From NCBI GenBank assembly GCA_044338255.1, contig JBIILZ010000050.1:1-26951 (forward strand): 26,951 bases of DNA. The letters run 5' to 3'. How positions within the stretch are numbered: the stretch's first letter is position 1; every line of letters starts with the position of its first letter. The DNA is from CAIUVD01 sp044338255 (GTDB taxonomy: Bacteria; Planctomycetota; UBA11346). Positions 7,161 through 18,300 of this stretch are shown in pieces. The notes beneath the pieces were generated by a model. It was not told where the DNA came from. It saw only the letters and a program-made list of their open reading frames with translations, and did no database searches. The position numbers and the translations under genes are program-made.

Positions 7161-8249
7161 TTATTTTTTACCGCGTCCGAACATCTGCTTCAATATCTGC
7201 TCACCAAGACTGCCCAGATCAGCCCGAAAGGCGCGACCGTGGCTGACCTCGGTGAGCTGGGCCACGAAGCGTTCGAGGTACGGATCGGAAGCGACCATGA
7301 ATACCGTGAGATCGATCTTCAGGCGGGGGAAGCGCGCCGCCTGCTTCAAGGTCGCGGTGACGATCTGCGGATCCAGGCCGTAGCTCGAATTGATCATCAG
7401 CTGCCGCTGACGGCCATGGCCTTGAAACAACGCTGTGGGTTTGCCGTCGGTGATCATCACCACGCGTTTGTTGGGCTGGTGCTTCTTGATGAGGATTTCG
7501 ATCGCCCGGCTTAGCGCTTCACAGGTATTGGTATGGAACGGGCCGTTGCTGATCCCGGGCAGATCGGCCACCGTCACTTCCCGCACATCGTCGCCGAAGA
7601 GCAGGATATTGAGCGTGTCGCGGGGAAAGCGCCGCTGGAGGAGCTCGGCATAGGCGAGGGCAACCTGCTTCGCCGGGGTGATGCGATCCTCGCCATAGAG
7701 CGTCATGCTATGGCTGACGTCGATGAGCATCACCGTCGCCGCTCCGGTGCTCGCGTCGCGCTCGCGGGTGACGAGGTCTTCCGACTGCAAGGCCTCGCCG
7801 CCAGCACGCAGGTGATTGAGCCAGGAATCGGTGTAGGCGATGTCTTCGGAGGCATCGCCCGAACGCCACGGCCGGGCGGCGCCGTTGAGATCGCCGACGG
7901 TTCCCGGCTGGGGCAGGGGGTGATCGCCTACTCCGCCCGACTTGAGCTTGCCGAAGACCTTCTCGAGCGCGCTGGTGCGCACCTGCTGGCTGCCACGGGC
8001 GGTGAGTTTGCGTTCCCCGGGATTGCCGCTGATGATCTTCTGCGAGCGCAAACGCTCCTCGAAATCCTTAGCGTCGAAGCCGAGCTGCTGGCGAAATTGC
8101 TCGCTGAGCTGGTCGAACTGGGCGAAGGCCTCCTCGACGTCGGCGTTGAGGATCAGCATCAATTGCTGGAACAGCTCATCGATGCGCTGCTCGCGGTTGA
8201 GGCGGTTCGCCAGCTCCCGCCAATCGAGATGGAGATAGGCGTAATCCAT
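7161..8249 (-). CDS. VWA-domain protein with intact MIDAS, partner of the MoxR-like ATPase
   Basis: 362 residues. The N-terminal half (~1-165) is helical and unrecognised, with a Gly/Pro-rich linker around 100-130. A von Willebrand factor A domain follows (~170-355). Its metal-ion-dependent adhesion site is complete: DVSHS (D177-x-S179-x-S181), T240/T242 in HTNTCEAL, and D268 in ITDGK. Proteins of this kind commonly act with MoxR/magnesium-chelatase-like AAA+ ATPases as metal-insertion or protein-remodelling pairs. The ATPase is two genes upstream in the same operon. The ATG at 8249 lies three bases after the DinB-family stop, implying co-translation. There is no signal peptide, so it is presumably cytoplasmic. 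The target is unknown. Confidence 0.9.
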   Translation of the reverse strand: MDYAYLHLDWRELANRLNREQRIDELFQQLMLILNADVEEAFAQFDQLSEQFRQQLGFDAKDFEERLRSQKIISGNPGERKLTARGSQQVRTSALEKVFGKLKSGGVGDHPLPQPGTVGDLNGAARPWRSGDASEDIAYTDSWLNHLRAGGEALQSEDLVTRERDASTGAATVMLIDVSHSMTLYGEDRITPAKQVALAYAELLQRRFPRDTLNILLFGDDVREVTVADLPGISNGPFHTNTCEALSRAIEILIKKHQPNKRVVMITDGKPTALFQGHGRQRQLMINSSYGLDPQIVTATLKQAARFPRLKIDLTVFMVASDPYLERFVAQLTEVSHGRAFRADLGSLGEQILKQMFGRGKK

Positions 8250-8252
8250 GAT

Positions 8253-8726
8253 TCAGGTGCCCGGTGTCCAGATGCGGCCGGCGAGCGCGGCTTCGACCTG
8301 ATCGAGATGATGGTTGGCGTGGCCCGCGACGCGCGTTGCCAGGTCGCGCAACGTCAGCCGGCCGTATTCGCTATGAATGCCGGCGCGTTCCCACTCCGGC
8401 TCGGTGACCGCGCTCAGCAACTCGTCCAGCGCCACGCGCTGGGCGGTGAAGAGTCCGGCGGCGATCGCCAGCGAGCGTTCGGGGTAGGTTAGGCGCGCCG
8501 TCCAGCGGTCAGGGTCGATCCCCCAATAGAGCGGCTTGGCATCGGCGAGCGCACGCTTCAAGCGGTCATGAAAGACGCTTTCGACGTCGACGATGTGCAG
8601 AAGCACCTGCCGCGCCGTCCATTTGCCGGGGGCATAGGCCCGCGCCAGAGCTTCCGGGGCGGCGGCGAAGGCCGTCGTCAAGCGTGTGGCCGAGCGCTCG
8701 AGGTGCGTGCTTAGATCCTGGTTCAT
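8253..8726 (-). CDS. DinB-family (DinB/YfiT-like) putative metal-binding protein
   Basis: 157 residues with the four-helix-bundle DinB-like pattern. The segment PGKWTARQVLLHIVDVE (~33-49) resembles the DinB_2 family signature, and the three expected metal-binding histidines are H44 plus H136 and H140 in GHANHHLDQVE. DinB-fold proteins include bacillithiol and mycothiol transferases and many of unknown role; this sequence alone does not show a substrate. The start ATG overlaps the ATPase stop (ATGA at 8723-8726), so translation is probably coupled, and the VWA gene follows after three bases. Its place between an AAA+ ATPase and its VWA partner is unusual and suggests a shared function. Confidence 0.88.
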   Translation of the reverse strand: MNQDLSTHLERSATRLTTAFAAAPEALARAYAPGKWTARQVLLHIVDVESVFHDRLKRALADAKPLYWGIDPDRWTARLTYPERSLAIAAGLFTAQRVALDELLSAVTEPEWERAGIHSEYGRLTLRDLATRVAGHANHHLDQVEAALAGRIWTPGT

Positions 8727-10204
8727 GAGCGTCGCCCTTTCTGCTTACGTGTCATCAGCGACGCCAAGAGATCCGAATACACCAGGCCGCGCAGGCTATC
8801 TTCGCGGGCCAGGCCGCCGCCGTGGAAGAGGCCTTCGAGGATGAATTCCTGCCACAGCTGTGCCTCCTCGGGAGGATGCTTGAGGAGCCTGAGCGCGATC
8901 TCGGCGAGATCGGGAACCTGGGCCAGGGCCTGGGTATGTTCGGCATCGCTGGTGCGATCGCTGAGCACGACACGATTGCCGTCGGCGAACCACCGCAGGA
9001 TGCCCTTCCATGGGCCCTTGTCGCGCTCGTCCTCGTCATCAGTGATCACCGCTGGCAGGCGCTCGTTCCACAGCGTCTTGGTGGCTTCGCTGAGCACGTG
9101 CCAGCCGACCTTGAGCGGGCCTTCCTGCTCGCCCTCATAGGCCAACTCGATCTTCCCGGTCATCGCCGCCAGCGTTGCCGGCAGATCGACCAGGCGCGCC
9201 CGCGGCTGGCGTTCACCCCAGCGCAGCCCGCGCACCAGAACATTGGCATGCAACAGTTCGCGGGCGGCCACCGTCAGTCGCGCGCTGACGCCGCTGGCGG
9301 CATCGACGAACTCGCTGTGTCGGGCGGCGCGCGCGGCTTCCTCGATGAGGTGGTCGAAGAGCTCGGGGATCACCGGCAACACCCCGGCAGCGCTATCGAG
9401 CGCAGACTCTTGACGTAGGATCGCCACGCCTTCGTCGCGGGTCTTGGGGTAGTGGGTCAGGACTTGGCTGCCGATGCGGTCTTTGAGCGGGGTAATAATC
9501 TGGCCGCGCGAGGTGTAGTCCTCAGGATTGGCGGTGAACACCAGCATCAGATCGAGCGGCAGGCGCAGGGGGATGCCGCGGATCTGCACGTCCTGCTCTT
9601 CGAGGATATTGAACAGCGCGACCTGAATGCGCGGGCTGAGATCGGGCAGTTCGTTGATGCAGAAGATCCCGCGATTGGTGCGCGGGACGATGCCGAAGGT
9701 CACCGCCCGCAGGTCACCAAGGTCGTAGCCCTCGCGATGAGCGCGGATCGGATCGATGTCGCCAATCAGGTCGGCGACGGCGACGTCGGGGGTGGCGAGC
9801 TTTTCGCCGTAGCGATCTTCGCGCGTCAACCACATGACTTTGGCGGCATCGCCATGGATGGAGATCAGTTCCTCGGCCACCGCGCCGACCGGCGCCAGGG
9901 GGTGCGAACGCAACGGATCGCCCGCCAGGGCCGGTACGCGTTCATCGAGGAATGCCGATAAAGCCCGGGCCAAACGCGTCTTCGCCTGTCCGCGCAGGCC
10001 GAGCAGCAAGAGGTCATGGCCAGCGAGGATGGCGTTGACCACCTGCGGGATGACGGTGTCGGCGTAGCCGATCAGACCCGGGAAGAGCTCATCATACGAG
10101 GTCCCGCGGGCGAGGGCCGCGACGAGGTTCGCACGCAGCTCCTGTTTGACGGTGCGCGGTGCGTAGGCGGGTTGTTGGGCGATTTCACCACGGGTGGTAG
10201 TCAT
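8723..10204 (-). CDS. MoxR/Mg-chelatase-like AAA+ ATPase
   Basis: 493 residues from the ATG at 10204, which follows an AGAGG ribosome-binding site; the frame is open to 10501 but overlaps the upstream lipoprotein gene and has no such site. Walker A is GLRGQAKT (69-76). The Walker B region is FCINELPDL, with Asn in place of the usual Asp; I recall this NE form, with the following ANPEDYTSRG (225-234) and TPLKDRIGSQ blocks, as typical of this MoxR-related branch. R243 may be the arginine finger. The C-terminal ~240 residues form helical lid domains with a charged insert (DDEDERDKG). The gene is followed by overlapping dinB-like and VWA genes. A remodelling motor working through the VWA protein is the likely role. 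Confidence 0.93.
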   Translation of the reverse strand: MTTTRGEIAQQPAYAPRTVKQELRANLVAALARGTSYDELFPGLIGYADTVIPQVVNAILAGHDLLLLGLRGQAKTRLARALSAFLDERVPALAGDPLRSHPLAPVGAVAEELISIHGDAAKVMWLTREDRYGEKLATPDVAVADLIGDIDPIRAHREGYDLGDLRAVTFGIVPRTNRGIFCINELPDLSPRIQVALFNILEEQDVQIRGIPLRLPLDLMLVFTANPEDYTSRGQIITPLKDRIGSQVLTHYPKTRDEGVAILRQESALDSAAGVLPVIPELFDHLIEEAARAARHSEFVDAASGVSARLTVAARELLHANVLVRGLRWGERQPRARLVDLPATLAAMTGKIELAYEGEQEGPLKVGWHVLSEATKTLWNERLPAVITDDEDERDKGPWKGILRWFADGNRVVLSDRTSDAEHTQALAQVPDLAEIALRLLKHPPEEAQLWQEFILEGLFHGGGLAREDSLRGLVYSDLLASLMTRKQKGRRS

Positions 10205-10233
10205 GCCTCTATCTCGGGCATCGGCGGCCCGAG
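10205..10233 (-). promoter_or_regulatory. Hairpin abutting the ribosome-binding site of the AAA+ gene
   Basis: CTCGGGC (10213-10219) and GCCCGAG (10227-10233) pair as a 7-bp stem with a 7-base loop. In the minus-strand mRNA the stem ends directly at the AGAGG ribosome-binding site, and the ATG follows at 10204. It could influence initiation of the ATPase gene, or form a weak break between the lipoprotein gene and the rest. Confidence 0.35.
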
Positions 10234-10287
10234 ACAACCATCTATCGACGCAGGAGCGCGGAAACGTCCATCCGCAGATGGGCGAGC

Positions 10288-10797
10288 TTAGTCCACCGGC
10301 GGAGAGTGGATGACCACATCCGGTTCGATCTGCTCGCCGCGACGTAAACCTTGGAAGGTCATGGTCCAGGTATAGGTGTAGCTGCCGACCGTGGTGGGGA
10401 ATTCCCAGCGCAGAGTGACCTCGCGGGATTCCCCGGGGGCGAGTTCGATGCGCGCGGCCTTGGCCTCGGTCTGCTCGACAGTGCCCGTCCACGGTGTCCA
10501 CGATGAACGCGCCGGACCATCAGCAGTCTGCTTGAGGTTGGCGGTTTCAAGGGTGATCTGCACGGCTTCCGGGCCGCTGCGCAGCGCCACCAGGGGCACC
10601 GTGCCGCGGTTTACGAAGCGCACCGTGGCATAGAAATGCCGCTGACTCTGCTTGAAATACAGCAGCTTGGCACTGATCTGGGCGATCTCGACAGTGGGCG
10701 AGCCTTCGACGGTGTAATAGCGCTCGATGCGCGTCGGCGAACACGCGCTGAGGGCCACGAGGCAGAGAAGGATGCCGGTACTGAGCAGCGCACGCAT
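10288..10797 (-). CDS. Small lipoprotein of unknown function
   Basis: 169 residues from the ATG at 10797, chosen because MRALLSTGILLCLVALSAC is a textbook lipoprotein signal peptide with lipobox LSAC and Cys19; the frame runs open upstream to 10875 without lipoprotein-like character. The mature part is mostly beta (VEIAQISAKLLYFK..., ATVRFVNRGTVPLVAL, IELAPGESREVTLRWEFP, YTYTWTMTFQG), a pattern seen in immunoglobulin-like domains in which a conserved stretch about additional terms (LAPGESREVTL) recurs. I do not know the family. It lies 83 bases upstream of the AAA+ ATPase gene on the same strand and is divergent from the coiled-coil gene at 10874. Confidence 0.75.
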   Translation of the reverse strand: MRALLSTGILLCLVALSACSPTRIERYYTVEGSPTVEIAQISAKLLYFKQSQRHFYATVRFVNRGTVPLVALRSGPEAVQITLETANLKQTADGPARSSWTPWTGTVEQTEAKAARIELAPGESREVTLRWEFPTTVGSYTYTWTMTFQGLRRGEQIEPDVVIHSPPVD

Positions 10798-10873
10798 GGG
10801 GCGCAGCCTACAGCGGCCAAGCGCCATGCCACCCACGCTTGCCCCGCCCGCTGCCGGACGCACAACGCTCGCC

Positions 10874-12826
10874 ATGGATCAGGATCCCAGCCGGCGTTTA
10901 TCGTTCACGATCGAGAAGCAGATCCGTGACCAACGCGTGGATGCGCTCGGGCGAATACACGCCGCCTACGAGCAGCTGGCAGAAGCCCTGATCGAAGGCG
11001 CGCGCGGCCGCGGCTGGCTGGGCAGCGATCCGCTCGAAGCCCTGCGCGTGGTCCTCGCCCCGGACCCCGAAATGCAGCGTCTGGGCTCCGCCACTGGCGA
11101 CTTGTGGTTGGCGTTCTTCGCCTGTTTCCGCTCCGACGAACAGGCCTTTGAAGCGCAATCCTTCCGCGCCCAGGCCGATGAGCTGAACCGCCGTCTGGCG
11201 CTGGTGCCGGCGGGTGAACGCCCTGATCCGCAGCTGACCTTGGATCTGCTGGTGGCGCTCGAACAGCTCTGGCATCAGCGTCACGCGGTGATCAACCAGC
11301 GCCTCGATCAGCTCATCGGCGACCTCGGCAACCATCAGGCGCAGCTCGGCTCGGCGCAGCTCTCGACGGCCCATGCCCAGGATGAACTCGGCCGCGCCAG
11401 GCAGGTCCTCGAAGGCGCGGCGCTCGCCGCCGGCCTGGCCCTGCCCGCTGACGAACAGCCGCTCGATCGCCTGACACGGATCCTCGCCCACTATCGAGGT
11501 CTGAGCCAGTCGGCCGAAACCGCCACCCGTGAGACCACGCGGGCTTTCGCGTTGTTCATCAAGGCCGTGCGCGCCGTCGCCACCCGCGGCGAGATCCCGC
11601 CCCTACCGCCCGAGGCGCAGGCGGTGGTCGATGCCGTGCGCGCCCTCGATGACGCCCGTCGCGACCAGGAGAAATCCATTCGCGAGCTGAAAGGCCAGGT
11701 CGCCACGCTCGAAGCCCAGCGCCGCGAACTGCTCACCAACCTCGATCACCGTGAACGCCGCATCACCACCCTCGAACACGGCGACGCCTCGACCGACGAA
11801 CGCCTGGCGCTCTACCGTCAGGCATTCGCAGTCTGGGAGAGCGGTGGCGATCCGCGCGCGGTCCTGGAGCAGGTGCGCACCATCGAACGCGTGGTGACCT
11901 TTTCCAAGCCCGATGCCGAACAGCTCATCAAGGCCCTCGACCGCTGTCACGCCGACCTGGTCCGCGGCTTGAGCGATCTCTACGCCCTGCAGCCGCTGAT
12001 CGACGATCCCAAACGCTATCGCCCGCGCAGCTTCCTCGGCTTCGGCGGAAAATCGGAATACGATCTGAAGAGCGTACCCGGCCTGGCGGAGGCCCTGCGC
12101 GATGGCGGGCGCGACCTGCGCGTCTATGCCCAGCGCGCGCGCTGGGCGGTGGGCGTACAGGATATCGCCCGTCAGGTGGCGCGCATCCGCGCGGTGTTCA
12201 AGGAGCTGGTCAAACTCGTCGCGCATTGGCGTGAAAAGCTCGGCGATCCGCCGCCGGTATCGATCTCGATCTCGCTCGATGGATCGAGCGGCGTGCTGGC
12301 CTTACCGGCGATCGTCGCCACCGATCTCGAAGCCATGCTCAAGCGCAAGACCAAGGTCGGTCCGGCGGCCACGGTGTTGGCGCCGATCCTTGAGGAATGC
12401 GTGGCCTTGTATCATCTCACGGTGTGCCAGGCCAAAGGAACGGCGATCCCCCGCAGTCAGCCGGGCGCCAAGCGCGAGAGCCCGATCCAGCAGGTGACGC
12501 GGCTTACCACCGAGCTCAGCGAACTCGCCGGCACCTGCGAGGCGGCCTTCGGTGAAGCCGCCCAGCGCGACTTCGTGCTCGAAGACGCCGACGCCAGGCT
12601 GCTCGCCGAAGAGCATCTTCTGCGTGGGACGCTCAGCGTCCTCGACGCCGCCTGTGCCGAGCTGCTCGGGCATCATGGCGTGCCACCGGCAGCGCCCGGG
12701 GCCAAGGCCGGCGCCTCCTTCCCGGCCCTGCCGGTAAAGAAGGACATCGCCGGCATCGGCGTCGCCCTCGAACTCCGCGTGGCGTGGTGGGAAGATGTCG
12801 CGCGCTATCGCTTCGCGGTTGGCTGA
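10874..12826 (+). CDS. Large helical/coiled-coil protein of unknown function
   Basis: 650 residues from the ATG at 10874 (MDQDPSRRLSF); the frame extends to 10727, but that part overlaps the divergent lipoprotein gene and is Arg/Pro-rich without family character. There is no signal peptide or membrane helix. Nearly the whole protein is predicted helical, with coiled-coil-like stretches around residues 155-200 and 265-325 (DDARRDQEKSIRELKGQ, LDHRERRITTLEHG). A conserved-looking central block contains KRYRPRSFLGFGGKSEYDLKS. No nucleotide-binding or catalytic motif is visible. It is divergent from the lipoprotein/AAA+/DinB/VWA operon and ends at a shared hairpin facing rpoD. A structural or partner role is possible, but unproven. 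Confidence 0.78.
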   Translation: MDQDPSRRLSFTIEKQIRDQRVDALGRIHAAYEQLAEALIEGARGRGWLGSDPLEALRVVLAPDPEMQRLGSATGDLWLAFFACFRSDEQAFEAQSFRAQADELNRRLALVPAGERPDPQLTLDLLVALEQLWHQRHAVINQRLDQLIGDLGNHQAQLGSAQLSTAHAQDELGRARQVLEGAALAAGLALPADEQPLDRLTRILAHYRGLSQSAETATRETTRAFALFIKAVRAVATRGEIPPLPPEAQAVVDAVRALDDARRDQEKSIRELKGQVATLEAQRRELLTNLDHRERRITTLEHGDASTDERLALYRQAFAVWESGGDPRAVLEQVRTIERVVTFSKPDAEQLIKALDRCHADLVRGLSDLYALQPLIDDPKRYRPRSFLGFGGKSEYDLKSVPGLAEALRDGGRDLRVYAQRARWAVGVQDIARQVARIRAVFKELVKLVAHWREKLGDPPPVSISISLDGSSGVLALPAIVATDLEAMLKRKTKVGPAATVLAPILEECVALYHLTVCQAKGTAIPRSQPGAKRESPIQQVTRLTTELSELAGTCEAAFGEAAQRDFVLEDADARLLAEEHLLRGTLSVLDAACAELLGHHGVPPAAPGAKAGASFPALPVKKDIAGIGVALELRVAWWEDVARYRFAVG

Positions 12827-12948
12827 GCCTCGCTCGCCGCCGTCAGCATCCCCTACAGCCGCAACCACAGGTATGCCTTGAACGAGGCGCGTCGCGGCAT
12901 TTTTCTGCCGTAAGCCGCTCCCTACCGTAAGCCGCTTGTTCCAGACGG

Positions 12949-12999
12949 TTGAAAACGCAACAACCCCGGACCTGAGGTCCGGGGTTGTTGCGTTTTCAA
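12949..12999. terminator. Bidirectional terminator between the coiled-coil gene and rpoD
   Basis: A perfect 24-bp inverted repeat (12949-12972 with 12976-12999) has a three-base TGA loop. The stem has a GC-rich core near the loop and a TTTT/AAAA-bearing outer part on each side, so it can work in both directions. It lies 15 bases past the rpoD stop and about 120 bases past the convergent gene's stop. A short direct repeat, CCGTAAGCCGC, occurs twice just before it (about 12908-12934). Confidence 0.85.
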
Positions 13000-13013
13000 T
13001 GGAAAAAACCAGA

Positions 13014-15230
<2,217 letters not shown>

Positions 15231-15354
15231 GTGCTTTTCGCTGGAGGTCTGATAGCCAATAGTCGACTACACCACCACGCATCGGCCTAAAAGTCGATCC
15301 ACCACACTCTCGGCGGGGGCACCTGTCGGCCCGCGGGGCGGGGTTGTCGAAGTA

Positions 15355-15383
15355 ATTTTATGGGACGGGGAAAATCCGATCAA
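15355..15383 (-). promoter_or_regulatory. Sigma-70-type promoter for rpoD
   Basis: On the minus strand TTGATC (15383-15378) and TAAAAT (15360-15355) are separated by exactly 17 bp. Matches to consensus are 4 of 6 and 5 of 6. The -35 overlaps the TGA stop of the upstream kinase gene (15380-15382), so rpoD can be expressed independently. The predicted leader is about 120 bases. Confidence 0.55.
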
Positions 15384-18300
15384 GGGGCGGGCCGGACCGG
15401 ACCGGTGGCCTGTAGACGCCAGAAATCCGCGGCTGCAGGGACCTTGTCCCAGGAACCTTCCCAGCGCCCGCCGATCCTCTGCAACGAAGTCAGGCGCCGT
15501 AGACCATCCAGACCGCGTTCGATTTTGGGCGGCAGAATCAGCCGTTCAAGACTATGGCCTGCCCCTTGATCATCGCTCAACGGACGCACATCGGTAATGC
15601 GTGTACCGGCCATACGCAGCTCTTTAAGCGGCAATAATCGCAATGGGCCGATGTCAGCGATCGCCGTCCCATCAAGGATGAGGCTCGTCAGCGGCTTGCC
15701 CACCAGCGGCTTCAGATCAGTCACCGGGGTATTGGTCAGATCGAGGGTCGCCAGCGGCATGCCCTTGAGCGGACTGAGATCGGAGACCCGACTATCAGCC
15801 AAGTTCAGCATCGAGAGCTGCGCACCCTGCAAGGTCGCGATCGAGGTCAGGGGACTGCGCCACAGATCCAGCCGCGCCAGGGGCATGCCGATCAGCGGCG
15901 AAAGATCGGTCACCGGCAGGCCGCTGAGATCGAGTCGCGTCAGGGCCATGCCTTTGAGCGGTTCGAGATCGGCAATGGCGGTGCCGGTGATGGTCAGCTC
16001 ATTCAGCGGCATCCCTTGCAACGGCCTGAGGTCGGTGACGCGCGTGCCCGCGAGGCGCAACGAGGTCAAGCGCATACCGCGCAGGGGAGCAAGGTCCGCG
16101 ACCAGGGTTCCGGTGGCATCGAGCTCGGCCAATTTCAGACCTTTCAACGGGACCAGGTCCTGCACCCGCGTGCCGGCCATCGACAGCGTGGTGAGGGGCA
16201 TGCCCACCAGCACCGCCAGGTCCTGGACGCGGGTCCGCGTGATGCGCAAGGTCGTCAGCGGCAGACGCTCAAGCGAGTTCAAGTCAGCGACGGCGGTATC
16301 CGTCAGATCGAGCTCCTCGAGCGGGAGGCTCGCGAGAGAGGTCAGATCGACCACGCGCGTATTGGCCAGACGGAGAACGGTCAGCGGCAGGCCGGCGAGG
16401 GGTTCGAGATTGCGCACCGGGGTGTCGGTGAGATCCAGGCTGATCAGCGGCATGCGCTTCAGCGGCGTGATGTCGAGGGCCTTGGTATGCGCCAGCGACA
16501 AGTAGGCGATGGGCAAGCCTTCGAGCGCTGACAGGTCGTAGACATCAGCACGGCCGGACAGGCCGGTGAAAGTCAATTTGCCGTCCTTGTCGGCGCTGAA
16601 GCCGCTCTTGGTACAGCCAGGCCACTGCTTTTCCAAGCGTACGCGGTACATCAGCATCAATTCGCGACCGGATTGATAGAGGCTTTCGGCGATGGTGTAG
16701 GCGCCTTGGCGCACCAGGGCATCGGCGATCGCCGTCAGGCGTTCGCTGGAACGCTCGCTTCCCGGGCCGTCGACCTGGCGATGGACGTTGTCATCGTTGG
16801 GCTGTCCGGCCCGACGCACCAGACCGAGCATCAATTTGCCATCGGCGTCGTCGGGCTTGCCCTGCACATAGGCCGAGAGGGCGATGGCGGCGGCGGTCCA
16901 GTCCTGTTCGCGAATGGCCAGCTGCGCCGCCAGCAGACGGGCCTCGGGTAGGGCTGGATCATACTGGATAGCGAGGTCAATATCGGCCTGGGCCTCGGGG
17001 AAATCCTTGAGATCGACTGCCCGCTTGGCCTTGGCGACCAGTGCCGGGGCCGCCCGGCGCTGGTCGGCCGCCCGCCGTCCCTGTTCAATCTTCAGCTCGC
17101 TCAGGCGGGTCTCGGCGACGCGCGCCGATTGCTGGTATTTGTGGCGCTCCTTGAGGATGGCATTGAAGAGGAAGATGGTCACGACCACGACGATGAGCAC
17201 GCAGACGATGATCGCCGTCACCACTTCCTGGTTCCGGCGCATGAGCTTCACCAGGGCTTCCCAGGTCGAGTCCTCCTTGGCGCTCACCTGGCGATCATCG
17301 AGGTAGAGCTCGATATCGGAGCGCAGCGCCAGGACGCTCTGATAGCGGTCGGCCTTGTCGCGGGCGAGGGCTTTCAAGGCGATCGCCGAAAGCTCCGGTG
17401 GGATCGTGCGCTCGGGGGCGCGGCTCTGCGGGGCGAGGATGCGACCGGCGATGACGTCGTCGAGGATCGTCCGTACCTGACGTCCGCGCACCGGCGGCGA
17501 GAGCGTGAGCAGCTCGTAAAGGATCGCCCCCAAGCTGTAGATGTCGGAGCGCTCATCGACCTCGCTGAGGGCGCCCCGCGCCTGTTCCGGGGCCATGTAC
17601 GCGGGGGTGCCTTCGATCAGCTTGCCATCGACTTCGCCGCCTTGTGAGGCGAAGCCTTCGACCAGCACCTTCAGGCGTTCATCGGTTGCCAGGGGCCGAT
17701 GCGGATCGGGCATGACCAGAGACTTGCGCCCGACGCCCTTGCCGGCGGCGAGCTGGCCGAGGTTGGTGGCGCGCACGTGCTGATGCGTCCATTGCTTGGC
17801 ACTACCGGTGCGGCCGACGGCGACTTTCGCCAAGCCCCAATCCATCACCAGCACTTCGCCGAAGTCGCCGACCATCAGATTGGCGGGCTTGAGATCGCGA
17901 TGGATGACGCCGCGATCATGAGCGAAAGCAATAGCATTGAGCACCGACAGATAGATGCCCAGCATCCGCGTCAGGCTGTGTTCGGGGGCCGCCGTGGGAT
18001 CTGCCTGGACCACCGCCGCCACCGCCGGCGTACGCTGCTGGTCGAGGATCTCGGCCAGGGATTTGCCCTTCACCAGCTTCATGGTGAAGAACAGGCGGCC
18101 ATCGTTGTCGACTCCCAGATCATGCACCGGCACGATGTTGGGATGTTCAAGCTGGCCAGCGATCTGGGCTTCCTCGACGAAGCGCTGACGCGCATGATCC
18201 TGCTGATCGGTGAGCAGGATCTTCATCGCCACATCGCGGCGGATGTCGCGATCGACCGCGCGCAGGATCACGCCCATGCCGCCGCGCGCGATCTCGCCGG

